From Trichosphaerium sp. ATCC 40318 (taxonomy: Eukaryota; Discosea; Flabellinia; Trichosidae): DNA of 64,000 bases. Position 1 is the stretch's first letter. Every line of letters begins with the position of its first letter. A program made the translations under genes and the position numbers. The stretch is taken from contig JALMLS010000228.1 in assembly GCA_038496445.1 (NCBI GenBank), positions 62,001 through 126,000 of the forward strand, written 5' to 3'. Positions 1 through 12,164 of the stretch are shown one piece after another. The notes beneath the pieces were generated by a model, which was given only the letters and a program-made list of their open reading frames with translations, made no database searches and was not told the DNA's origin.

Positions 1-912
1 CATATTCAGACATATGGAAAAAACAAAAGGTAACTACTGCAAATACGTGACTTCCAAAACAAAACGTACTTAGCCATCTCAGACATGCTTCCTGTTTCGG
101 TATCTGTTATTTTTTTCCACGTATCATTTATTAGATTTCTTTGCATAGGCGTGAAAGGGTACGCGTCCGGAAAAGCTTCTAAAAAAGCACGTGATTAGCA
201 AAAAAAAAGCCACGGATTTTCCAACAAAACCATTTTTGTGAAAAAAAATCACTTGCGGCGCTATCAGCGCTATCCACTACTATTTAAACTCATATACGTA
301 CCTTCGCGCATAGAGGCGTTCGAATCTTCAGAGCTTGAGCTTATGAGACTTGTACCTGAAAGTTTTTCTAGCGATTGTTTTGAACGAGATGCACTGCTTC
401 TTGCTGAAACCCTACGGTTCTGCGCTTTACCATTCGAGTGATTTTTCGCTTGTTTAAAGCGTGAAATTAACGCTACTATTTCTCTTTCGTATAATAAGGG
501 AAGGTTCAGTCTCTCCAAGTTTTTAGGTTCTGAGAGTCTACGACACAGATTGTCAGAATACGGCGAAGAAAAAAAAATTCGCGAAAAAACACTAAATAAA
601 AAAAACGAATGATTCCGAAGTTATCACACGCAAATTTAGTTTTGATCACTTAGTATTGTAGTAGGAGATATACTCATATCTCTCATATACTTTTTAATAA
701 AAATCCGTGACGATAAACAAGTCATTATTGCCAATAGGGTCAAAACGAAATTCAAAAATACGCTAGAACGTGCCTACACAAGTGACTAAAGTTCTCAAAA
801 CCGTGTTGTAAGAGTGTATCATTTGTCTTTTCAATCAGTTTACTATTTGTAAGGCCTAATTCTTCTGCTATAGCTTGTAGAAGCTCTTCAATACTAGCAT
901 GAGTGGAAATCC
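1..912 (-). CDS. Left-truncated gene: SAM-like segment followed by possible globin-type helix
   Basis: Three minus-strand exons can be joined. Exon 780-912 encodes an acidic helical stretch with EELLQAIAEELGL and HGFENFSHL. Exon 302-537 continues SEPKNLERLNLPLLYEREI and then becomes Ser/Arg/Lys rich. Exon 70-178 encodes AFPDAYPFTPMQRNLINDTW. The 302/178 join is phase-perfect (donor GAAG|GTACGT, acceptor TTTTAG). The first two exons together read like a SAM-type five-helix domain. The third resembles the A helix of globins (TPMQ..LI..TWKKI), but the proximal and distal histidines would lie beyond the window edge, so the globin call is weak. The start is not settled: an in-frame ATG at 1010 is separated from exon 1 by a TAA unless a 15-base intron is removed. 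Function unknown. Confidence 0.45.
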
Positions 913-1731
913 CTGTTTAAAAGTTACTTTGGGAGCGGACAAGTATTTGGGTTTTTCTCGTTTTAGACGCACTGTTGCTCCTTTTTAGTGATAGGTGAGG
1001 ACAGCTCATTAAATGTCTTAATATTGGATGGTTTAGAGGAGCTCCCTTGGCTGTGAGTCTTCATGAAATGACGGAATTTACTAGTTTAGTACTAAGTTTG
1101 TTCCGAACTACTAAAACGGTCAATCACCAAAGATCCTGTTGGAATTTACAACAGTACATTCTAATAGAACCACGCAACCATTTTTATGGAAGGATACTAA
1201 GTAAGAGTGTTTTTGCGTTACCATAACAAAGTGAAGTATTTCCGTTAACTAATACGCGGAAATCCACGGGTAATACGCTTTCACAGTGCCCCTACAGTTG
1301 TGTGGAGTCCTTGGAGTTTGGAGGAGTTTTGTTTACCTTTAACACAACACAACAACACACGTTTCATTTTCCTCCTATACCATCCCGGTACATTCAGTGA
1401 TCTCAGTATAAGATAAAGACGCGAATAGTAATAGTTTAAGACCAAAGCAGTAGAAACGGTATTTCGTTTTCCACTCAGTTTCTTTGATGGTCTAAGGTCC
1501 CGTATACAATTTATGCAATATACGCCACTATTCTAACATTTGCTCACTCAATGTATTTTTTTAAGGTCGACTTGATTAATTACTTTTTGTCAACAAAAGT
1601 CCTTTTCACCCGTTTTTGGGTTGAGTCTGAATACCAACTTGACACAACGTCGTAAGTTCCCGTATTCTATTTAAGTGTTGGGTAAACTATAGAAGCGCTG
1701 TCCCTTTTGTTAAACGAAAAGTACAGAAAAT
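913..1731. other. Upstream intergenic stretch, no gene seen
   Basis: Between the left-edge minus-strand gene and the FN3 gene I find no convincing exon, RNA gene or repeat. A short Ser/Lys-rich reading frame starting with ATG at 1010 (minus) could be the 5' end of the left-edge gene. The rest probably holds divergent promoters. Confidence 0.5.
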
Positions 1732-4700
1732 ATGCTATCCGCATTACTTCAAGCAGTAGTATTATGTACTGCCCTCTTCTTGGCAAGGTAAGCGACATCG
1801 TAATTCGATTTATTTATGACCTACCCAAGTGATGCATTAGCTCCTGAAGTAATACTGAGCGTGCAGGACATAAATTGCTTGAATATAACAACTACGAACG
1901 TTCTAGAGTCAAAGGACACAGAGTATCTTCGTATTGGACTTGTTGGTGGTGATACATGGCGATATTGGAAGTTACCAACAACTAACACTTCAATAATGTA
2001 AGCGCACTTTGTGTCACAAAATCTAAAACTAAGTTTTTTCTTCTTTTTTGTTTTTTTTTTTTGGGAGCCACCACGTGATTGTTTTTTTTTTTGTAAACTA
2101 CGACTCTAATTGATTGTTTCTGGAACAGCAACTGGTGTGGCGTTGTTAGACCTACAGGTGAAGTTTACAACTTAGCATTCTGGTTCGCAACACGTGATTT
2201 TGGACAGAACGGGCACGTGGTTTTTTAGATTTTGTTTTGCTCTTTTTGTTTGACCTAACCTTGTGTTAGCGACCAAACTTCAGTAGAAGTAACTGCTCCT
2301 AAAGGTACGACTTGCAATGTCCATAGAGGCTTTCCTTCGCTTGATTTTCTAAATCAAGAAACAATTCTTTCCTCACTCTTATTTTTAGTTGGCCCACCTA
2401 GCACACCTGTGATTAGAGTGATATTCCATACTGTTACACGCTATACTTACCTAGAATTAAATAATCCTGAGACTGATAGCATTTATGATAACTATTGGGA
2501 GATTACTTACAAACGCCCAAATGAAGAATTTTGGAAAATCTGGACGTACAAGAGATGGTTTTCTCGAACTGCATCTAATGAAACTATGCACCAATCCACG
2601 TTCAACCTGGAGAATGACATTGATTATACCGTACGTGCGAGAGCCTTTAATCTGATAGGGCATAGCCCGTTTAGCAACGAAGTCACTCTGAAATACCAAG
2701 GCAAGTGTTGGAGTAAGATTTTATTGGCTAATGTTATCATCACCCAGCGATTACACCGGCCGTCCAAAAGAGTATTGTTGATTCCTTCGGCAAACCCATC
2801 GCAAGAGTTTCTCTAAATTATTTACTTTCAGGTGGAGCAAGTTTCACAACAAAAATTAGAGTTCCGGAAGCAACAACGTACTTGGCAGGTTTTCTATAAC
2901 AAATTCTAACTTTTGTAGATTTGTGAATCAATGGAAACTTTTTGTACAAAGTAAGTCGTTGTGTTCGATAACATTACCTGATAATCACGTGACTTTCTAC
3001 TTTAAGACGCACAGATGCCCAACAAATTGCTATTACATTCCGGTTCAGAAAATGTTTATCCCAACCTGCCGTTAGTCAAATTCCAAAAAAACGTATTAAC
3101 TCTGACTTAAATGTAGGACTTTAAAAGCAACTAAATTAAAAGTATTTACTCAATACACATACAACACTGATACTGGTATAAAATCTAGTCCTTTTAGTAA
3201 TGCAGCCACTTTGACCAACTCGCCTGGTACAACTCCTTTACAAAAGCTTTTTTTTTTTTTCTGATCTTCTAACTATCCGTTTGAAAGATACTATTGCACA
3301 ACCACGTGTCTCTTTTTCAGTGTTACCCGATAGAATCACAATACGTTGTTCTCCAAACAATTATAATACAGTAAGTGGCAACCGGCAAGTGTATCCAATT
3401 AGAGTTTCAAAAGAAGGTTCAACAGACAACGTATTTCAATGTCTAGCAGCTTCCTTTTGTACTTTTTACATGTACGTTTACAGTTGTACCACCTGTGGTC
3501 TTACACTTTTTAGAAAGGATAAAACCCCTGACCTAAAGTAAGTATAGCATGTTGAACGGACAAGGTACTTTAGTTATTAACAAAAAAAATAGATACACAG
3601 CACGTTGTCGTGCAATCTCGAATTATGGTTCCTCCGTGTGGTCTGAATCTGTCACACAAACAATAAACCCAACCACTACAAAAACAACTGTAGACCCGAA
3701 TGATACACCGCGATTGTTTGCTCAATATAGTAGCGCTGGAACCAGCTTCAGAGTCACCGTAGCAATCACAGGTCAGTACAATGGAACTGTAGAAATAGAG
3801 GTACAAGACGTTTGACTTCAACACTGAAATACACTTACAAGCACCTACTGGCTACTAACAAAACATTTTATAATGCATGTTTGCGCAAAAAAGAAAATGA
3901 GACTTAAAGTCACGTGACTAGAAATACCATAGTAACCGTTTCATTTAGAAAGCGTCATTTCCAGAAGCACAATATGATTCCGCCATTCCGACGTGGGCAC
4001 CTTTTACGAACTTTATTCCGCAAGACAATGCAGATGTAACAGTAAGATTTTATGACACTACTAGAGGTACCATAGAGAACCTTTAAAAGAAACCATAAAA
4101 CATTTTTCTAACGATTGACCCAAACTAGCAAATTACATTACCCTTTACAGAGCCAGAGTTTCAGGAGGTCCTTGGACGCCATACGAAGTGTCCGTTGATG
4201 GATTCGGTACCAAAAGATATTTTTTATCAAAATACCGTTAACGAACATTAGAAAAGGAACTCATTACGCCCATAGTGACTGTAAGTTCCATTAAAATAGA
4301 CTCAGCTAGTATCAGGTTTTTTATTTTTCAACTAAGCACAACCTTACTCGTTCTTTAGAATAACGCCGTCAAACCCATCAACAGCGCAATACATAATAGA
4401 ATATGATATTTCGCTTTCGGCATTGGAGGTACGAGAATCTTTTCAATCACGTGACATGTTGGGAACAACATGATACCACTAAGAAAAAACGTGAAATAAC
4501 GAATCGTTAACACAACTTTCAGTCTGGAAAAGCTACATACCAATCTACTTCAAACACCACTAGTTTTGTTGTTGTTACAAACCTGACTGAAGCTACAAAC
4601 TACCATGTTCGTGGCCGTACTGTTCACTCTCTACACGGTGATATTACACCTACAAACTGGAGCTACACGTCGTTTACGACACTTGGGAACCGTAAGAGCT

Positions 4701-6688
4701 ATTTCATAGCAGGTAATGCTAACTAAAGCGTAGAACCTTCCAACGAACCAGAAATGCAACCACGGTTGACTCTTGTTGAATCATATCACGACAGGGTCGT
4801 GGTTACAGTTAGTGTGACAGGTAACGTAGACGGAGAATGGACGTTAGAGTTGACTGAGGTACGTTGGTCTTGTAGAAAGTCGAAAAAGTTGTGAATTTTT
4901 TTTCTTACAGTTACCAAAGGAGCCAACACTTTTTAAACACGACTGGTGGCAACTAGCTTCTGGTGTATCTAATTTCACAACAGCTTATTCCTCTTCTGCC
5001 ATCATAATTGGGTTAGACGGCAGCTGGACTTACGGTATGTACTGCAATAATTTAATATTAAATTTTAATAAAGACTTTCAGGTATTCGGTTGAATGTTAC
5101 AAGTTCAAATAAGTACCAAGGGCAAACAACGCTGATCTTCACTACACCCCCAACATGTACGCCACATACTAAAATAAGTTCAAGAGAAAGTCAAGAATGT
5201 CAGAAGAAAAAAAAACAATCACGTTTTTTCACTTTAAACGAAAAAAGAAAATAGTGTTACGACTAATGTATTAAAATAGCAAAACCCACACTATCTCCGT
5301 TTATATCATTTGCACATAATGAAAGATACCAATGCTATTGTTCCGACTGGAATGTACAGCTTTAGTACGTACAGAAAAACATAAAAAAAAATCGGAATAA
5401 TTATTTTAACGAACAATATTACACTAGTCAAGGCCTTATGGACTATGTCGTTGAAGTTGAGTACGCCCCTTCCATTGGTAAAACTTATAATACCATCGGG
5501 TCATTTAGTATAACCGACAAGACAATGGTTCGTAAACAAAGCTATTTAAAGTTTTGTGAAATGAAAGTTAAAAATCAAGAATATTTTAAAATAATTTTAT
5601 TAAAATGTGCACTACTAACGTCAACAAAAAATATAAAAGGCATTCAAACCTGAATTGTTACCGGACTTTGGTGTACTCCGAACACGGTATATAGACGAGT
5701 ATGGTCATAATGGTGAGTCACTTTTTATTGGCTTTTTTTTTTTTCTTGTGAAAAGTAAGAAAAAAAAATGAAATCACGCGGCGAAATGATTCCGTCGTGA
5801 TCTCAAACGCCGACATTGAGAATTATAAATAGACATGTTTGTTTGTTAAAATACTCTCGTAGGAACATGGCATTTATACGTACTTGATGGCGGTGATTGC
5901 ACGACATGTAATAGCACAGTATCTGGTGGTATGCAACTAGTCCTTCACTTTACTTCGGGCATTAACGCAACTACAGAGATTTCATACACAGCTCCTGGGT
6001 TAGTTATAAGAACAGATGTACGTACTTGCGGTGGCGTAAAAAAACCCCGTAAAGAATTCTACTGTTTCTTCGGACAATGGGTTGCCAATCAATCTGTGGC
6101 TGTACAACCTAATGAGAACTTCATTGTCCAAAGCGATGTGATTGTGCAAGGTTAGTTCGCGAACTGCCGAAAACTCGGTCTAAAAATTGCAACGCTCAGT
6201 TTTGTTGTTAGGGAACGTTACGCTTGATTCTTTGGCACAACTTACAATCGACTCTACAAAAGCTAGTGTGGAAGTTAGAGATTGCGCTACTCTCGAAGGT
6301 ATACGCGTAGTACAAGCAACGCTGGCTTTACTAAAACGTATACTACAGGCGAGTTGAAAATAGCGCTGAAAGCATCTGATATAGCTGCGTTGGAGAAGAA
6401 TCCAGCAGCCACAATCATAGAATCGCTAAAAGATTGCGTTAACGGAAAATTTTCATCGACTACCTTTACAGCAGAAGCATCAGGATGTACAGAGGTCAAT
6501 TTTAAAGGGCTGAGGTACTGCACAGATAACAAACTAAACAAAACTAAAAAAAAACCGTTAGATACGAACAATCGAAATTGTCATTTCTCGTGCAAATAGC
6601 GCCATTAAAGTGTAGTGCAACGCGTCTACACGCATTTTGGGCTCTTGTAGTTGCAGTCTTGTCAATTTTAAAATACATAAAGTTGTAG
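1732..6688 (+). CDS. Secreted multi-domain fibronectin type III protein with C-terminal membrane/GPI signal
   Basis: The ATG at 1732 opens a signal peptide (MLSALLQAVVLCTALFLA), joined through a 42-base intron (phase 2) to SDALAPEVILSVQDI. Many short exons follow. A clear FN3 unit lies at 2390-2700: PPSTPV near its start, a WEITYKRP strand and YTVRARAFNLIGHSPFSNEV at its end. Further FN3-like strands occur near 3550-3800 (YTARCRAISNYGSSVWSE) and 4530-4690 (YHVRGRTVHSLHG). The last third (5850-6560) is Cys-bearing and different. The final exon, from about 6593, reads CSATRLHAFWALVVAVLSIL and then a short basic tail before TAG at 6686. That fits a GPI-attachment signal or a single membrane helix. 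The likely role is a surface adhesion or receptor-like protein; no enzymatic domain is seen. Several middle exon joins are unresolved. Confidence 0.75.
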
Positions 6689-7219
6689 ACTGTATAGTTT
6701 GCGCACGTACAGTCCACTAAACAACAAAGGAAGTACTTTTATCTCGTCAATTTGCTACATAATTACTAAACGGTATTTGTCCTTGAGCTGTAAACTGAAC
6801 GTTTACAAAAACCAAAAATCCGTTCCTTACCTATACTACTATGTATTTGAGAATATAAGGGTAAAGCGTGATCTTTTTAGTTCATTTTTGAACAACGTAG
6901 CAGAAGAACAGAAAACTACTACGCACCTGTTTAACCGACCCCATCGCCCTGAACCAAAATGTAGAAACTACTCCTAAAAAAAATCGGTTAACAACTGAAA
7001 GCGGAGAAACATTATAACGGCAAACAAGTTCTTTACAACAATTTTTATTACTCGTTTTTGGTTACAATAGGTTATGGCCGATTAAAATTAAGGTGTGTGG
7101 GTTTATAAAAAATTGAGAAGACACAGCGTAAAAGCGAGGCCAAACGCCTTCTCGCTGGAAAATTGACTTCTTCTCTGTTCCACGGTGATATATACATTGT
7201 GGTGGTGGGTTTTAACGCT
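6689..7219. other. Convergent 3' intergenic stretch
   Basis: The 3' flanks of the FN3 gene (plus) and the MYB gene (minus) meet here. An open frame at 6699-6977 (+) has no recognisable features and is probably chance. I see no RNA gene or repeat. Confidence 0.5.
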
Positions 7220-8897
7220 TTACTGCGCCAAAACAGCAGCTGCAGGGCAACTTGTGAAAGGCATGATAGTAGTGCGTGGTTGAACAATTTGTACGTCGCA
7301 GAAGTCCTGGAAAGAGCTTGTAGGCACGCCCATAGGTGTTTGGAACGATGTTGATAGTCTCTCGTTGAAACTCCAATCGTCGTTTTCTGTTTCGTTATCG
7401 CTTGTACTGTGAGATAGCTCTTGGCTTTCGGACATATCGATGTTGTAAGAAGCAGATTCGGACAATGGGGACATAGGGGCTGGTTCGAAGCCACTGTTAT
7501 GTGCACTACCGGAAATTGGCGGCATAGCACAAGCAACTTGTACCAAAGCCTCCCAAGACGAAGAGGAGTTAAGACTAAGGCGGTCACCTTCATCAGTATC
7601 ATCTTCATCGTCTACGCGCATGCGCTTTGCTGGGTGCCATCTAAAGGTAATACGTTAACATATGATGCAAACAGGAAAATGGGAAAAGCCACAGAAATTT
7701 GAATGTAAAATCGGAACTGCGGCGTAAATTTTTTTCAGTTTTTTGCTAGAAGTGTTACTTACTCTTCATCTTGAACTTCCTCGCTATCAGAAAGCTTGCT
7801 AGAACGCAAGTTGCGCGTATTGTATCGGCGCGGAGATGAACTGGAATCGTCATCAATCGATGTTTCGCCATCAACTGATAGAACTTGTCGTTTACGTTTT
7901 TTCGCGTTCTTAGATGCAGCGCGTCGGAGCATTGTGTTCCAGATGTTTTTGATGGAGTTGGCGGTTCTATTGAATATGTTAATGGCGCGTAAAAAAATAA
8001 ACCCCAAAAATTAATAATTTTATTACGAGGAGATTTAGTGCTGAAAAAAAAAGCGGTTGAATACAAAAAAAGTGTAACGTTTAGTTTTTTCCATTCAACA
8101 CATCCAAAAGGATGGACAACTGAATAGAGTTTGTCATTTTTAATGAATTAACGTTTTTACCCAATGATTATTGTTCGAAAATCTGAAAGCGTACCTTCCA
8201 GGTAGGTGTTTTGAGATTTCAGCCCATCGGTTGCCTAGTTTATCATGTAGGCCTCGTAGACGTTCCCACTCACTTGGTGTGAGAGGGTCCTTACGAATAC
8301 ATGGGTCGAGTTGGTTATACCATCTACAAACAACGGTTAACGTCAAGAAAAAATGTGAGAATTGAAGGCCAAAAAGGCACACGCATTCATACCTCTCGCG
8401 ACACTGTTTAGGGAGTCTACCTCTTAGATGACTGGCGATGAACCTCCAGTTCTTTGTTCCATACTTTGAGACCAATGAACGGAGTTTCTCGTCCTCCTTA
8501 GGTATTGTGAGTATGTTTGTAGTGACAAATTCCATTTTGTAAGTACCTCTAGGGTCCAACGGCCCTTGATCTTCAATCTGTCTGGTGAGAGATAAGTGCG
8601 CCATCTATGACAGCAATCTGCGTGTGTCTTGTTTGTAAGGAGCTTGGCGATCTTCTTCCAGTTCTTCTCTTTGCAAATAATGACTTGTACGCGAAGAATG
8701 TTATCCTAAGGAAAACATCAGAAACGTTAAATAAAATAGGCGGGTAAAGCCTCGGAACGGGGCCGTACCTCTTCTTCAGTCCATGTAACGTTTGTTGGTA
8801 AGCCTAACGGCTCTTCAGACTCGTCATCAGTTTTTCTTCGGTTACGAGTTGCTCGACCGCGTTTAGATTTGTTGTGTAGTTGCAAGTGACTTGACAT
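7220..8897 (-). CDS. Three-repeat (R1R2R3) MYB DNA-binding protein
   Basis: Nuclear transcription factor or cell-cycle regulator of the c-MYB/3R-MYB family. The ATG at 8897 opens a basic leader (MSSHLQLHNKSKRGRATRNR), then three MYB repeats. R1 has TWTEEEDNIL...EKNWKKIAKLL...CCHRWRTYLSP. R2 has GRWTLEEDEKLRSLV...KNWRFIASHL...QCRERWYNQLDP. R3 has LTPSEWERL...[24 protein letters not shown]. R2 keeps its three spaced tryptophans; in R3 only the middle one is clear (leucine and isoleucine stand in the first and third places). Joins checked: E|EDEKL across 8540-8490, PGR|TANS (donor after CCTGGAAG), and E|WHPAKRMR near 7640. The C-terminal half is acidic and Ser rich (SSSSPRRYNTRNLRSS, EDDTDEGDRLSLNSSSS) and may regulate or activate. 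It stops at 7220. A 3R-MYB is the ancestral eukaryotic form. Confidence 0.9.
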
Positions 8898-11800
8898 AAT
8901 ATATAGCAAGTGAATTTGAACAGTTAACGAGAGCTGTTGTGTTGTAAAACTGTGAAAGTGAGTTAAGAAATTTGCTAAAATTTCAACTCGAACTAAAGTT
9001 AATAGAGCGTTGACTGAGACACGAAAAAGGAATGTGCATGCATTGGACGCATTGTTGTTTACAACGAGTTAAAATGTTATACTCTTGAGAAGAAATATAA
9101 TCGTTGCACTCACAAATTACTGGAGAAGGTGGAATAACGGAAAAAATAACGGTTTGGGAAAGGTAACAACCCTTTGTACGTTCCCAGTATCCAAGGTAGA
9201 ATTGAAAAGAACACAAGAAATTCTCGAAGCAAAAAGGGAGCGGAGCAACTTTATTTCGTAACAACGAGACGTACTACGCATAAGGACTGCGGAACAGCCC
9301 TTATTACAACCCTTTGTGCTAACTGTTCCCCCATCTTTCCTGAGTTGTGAACAGAGACACTTTTTATGGCATTAACCGTTACTAAACGCATAGAGGCGTT
9401 TGTTTAGGTATGATGGCCAACTTACAATATTCTATTCGTCAGAAAATTATTTTACATTTTCCGAAGATCACAAGGTTCTAATGATGGTCGGTAAAAGTGC
9501 CCGTACCGTCCCTTTCGAGAAACTATCGATTTATTGGATGTCACCCACTGCCTGCAAACGTTTTTAGATATTACGGAGAAAGCAAGACACCCAAAGTCGT
9601 CTGAAAAGTTTGTCAGATTCAAGCAATAATCTGCAAATTTGGGCGGTTGAAAAAAAAAACGTTAGCGTTAACCGATTTACATATCAGGCAGAGATGTCTT
9701 ATTTTTCGTAAAAAATCTCTTAAACGGTAAAACAACTGTCAACTTTAGCGATGTTACACTACAGTGCGGCAGCGTACAAAAACCAGTACAAAATAAATTG
9801 CTGAGAAATTCTGCGGTATAGGATACTTAAAGCGAGATTTGTCACTTCTCTTCGCTGGTATGTGCACGAGTAAAGTTTCACAACTCCACGCAGCACTTTT
9901 ACGCCCAGTTTTGTTGTACTGATGCGATGACATTACCCGCTATTGTATCAAAGTGGCCAAAGAGATGCACGCTTAAAGTCAGAACCTATTTTTCAAACTG
10001 TACTGATTTGTGCTCCGTTTTTTCCATTTTTTGTTCGGTGGATTTTTTTCTCCTTACTTTTTTTTTTACGTTCTTGGTATATTTTTGCCCCTTTTCTCAA
10101 CCAGCAAAACCAAAACCACTTCAACGGTTAATGTTCACTAGTAGGTCATTAGATGGCGTATGTATTCGTTTAGGCTTTGTTTACCGGATTTGTAAGGTGA
10201 GAAGGAAAAGAATTGCAACGCACGAATTACTGAAAACGGCCGTACAAATAACCCGTCGCTTTTTTTTTGTTGTGTGCGAACTTCAAAACAAAGTTGATGT
10301 TATTCTTCTTTAAGAAATCAGGAGCAGCAATAGAGGAGATAACAAAGGCACTATTGCAAAGTTAGCGTAACTATAGCGACAACAAACTCGGTTGTGAATT
10401 TACCAGAGCTGGTTCTCGGGAATAATAATACCGCGTGTGCAGTGTTAGAGTACGTATTGGCAGTACGTGAAGGGTTCTTTGTTAAAGTTTTTCTTGCGAG
10501 CCAGCTACGCAAAGTGAGAAAAGCAACAACAATTGCCGAAAACAAGGTACTTACAGCAATTATTCATGTTTTTAGCGTTGTTTTAAGCGTTCAGAGTGCG
10601 AAAAAGGAATAAGCATGAAGAAGCATATGCTATTCACCTGAGGTTCGTTCATCTAGCTATTCCTTTGTGAACACTATTGTATGTACGTTAGTCTCCGAGA
10701 AAAACACGGTGCATTTTCATTTTTGTGATTACTAACGTTTACGTTTTTCTCCAAACATCTCCAAGCGCTATAAAAAAAGTGTCCGTGAATAGTAGCTTTT
10801 TGTGTTCGTCCGTTAAATTTTTATTTAATGAAACAGCGAAAATGTAGCTGAACGCAGTTTTCTCGAGCGTCCCGTGATTTGGTTCTAAACTGCGTACGTT
10901 CTTCACTTTTTGTCGTATTTACTTTAGGCTCAGAAATGTTCGAACGTCCAAGCCAGAAGAGAGGAAGTGTTTGGTGAAGAGACAGAAACAAAGTGTGCGT
11001 CGACATCTGACACGAAGATTGTTAACGCTTTAATTTATGAAATGAATACCTTACCCTTACTTTATTGTCGGTATGTCTGTTCTCATTCATGTTACCACAC
11101 TGTGGTGAGGGTTCTGATAGTAGTGTAGTGTTCCCTAACAAACGTTAAACTCTAATATTAACCATACTGTAGCATGCCTATAGGTGCTACCCAAGAAATG
11201 ACGGCTCGTCTAAAGAATTTTCCATACTAGAATAATACAACGAACTACGCTTAAAAACCGTGTTGGAATGTGCGTTAGGTTTGTTTGTTGAAGGTGAAGT
11301 GTGAAAAAAAGAGAACGTAGCGAGAAAGTTGGGATACAGTTAAGAATTCGTGATGGCATAACACAAGTGTTCACTTTCCGGACTAACTAACAGTTTTAGG
11401 TATTAAAATAACGTGCGTAAGAGCATACCAGAATTCTGGAGCGGGGTTATTTGTAGACGCGTAAACAATTACCGGAACATTGTAGAACGTACCCTCACAT
11501 CATATTACGTAAGTTCATGAGGTAGGACTGTTGAAATACGTCCACTTTTGTTCAACAATAAATTTCAACTAGCGTTTATACCACTGTGCTCATCTATATT
11601 TCAATCATTTCCTTGCTCCGTACGGTTGGTTACACACCAGTACTTTTTAAAACGCAATTCTACAAGTTCTGCTCTGTAGCATTATTAGTGATAATTAGGA
11701 ACATGAGGTTGGTATGCACGAAGAGACACGAATAAAAATGACTTTATAAAAATAACGAGTTTTTGTAGAGTATTTTTAATCCTGTTTGCCATTACAAGCT

Positions 11801-12164
11801 CTTTGATTTATTCATCCATGAAAGTAACTCTTGACAACGTACCTGATTTTAAAGGACTCTGTAATTTAAGTTTGCAAACCAAGAAATTATCACCTGCAAC
11901 AACGTTTCAAACTAGATTATTATGTTGGTGTCGATGTCATTCTTATTTGATTCTATGTTTAGAAACATGAGTCCTATCAAAACAGACGTGTATTTTGTTG
12001 ACTCGACCGCGTGTATGTCTTAATACAACATTCAGTGCCTTTTCGAAGGCGACCATGTGCAGGTAATTGCATTTCAAAAAGGAGTCAAACTGATGGATTA
12101 TCTCCTTAATCTGATTTCGCTGTGTTTAAGTTGACCCTTTCAGAACGATCTTTGTATTGGTAGT
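8898..12164. other. Long intergenic stretch without a recognised gene
   Basis: About 3.3 kb lie between the MYB gene (minus) and the Reeler protease gene (plus), which are divergent. Open frames at 8983-9264 (-), 9927-10313 (+), 10351-10612 (both strands) and 10821-11006 (-) have no signal peptide, domain motif or exon-like phase matches, and several are T-run artefacts. I recognise no tRNA, 5S or snRNA. Just upstream of the next ATG lies GATCTTTGTATTGGTA (about 12148), which recurs at about 20587. Confidence 0.5.

Noticed and set aside
238-441. 67-residue plus-strand frame at the left edge
   Set aside because: Starts at GTG and is the shadow of the minus-strand exon 302-537, whose splice phase is supported.
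6699-6977. 92-residue plus-strand frame after the FN3 gene
   Set aside because: Lies past a clear stop and C-terminal anchor; no features of a protein.
9927-10313. 128-residue plus-strand frame
   Set aside because: Phe/Cys-rich translation caused by T runs, no motif and no adjoining exons.
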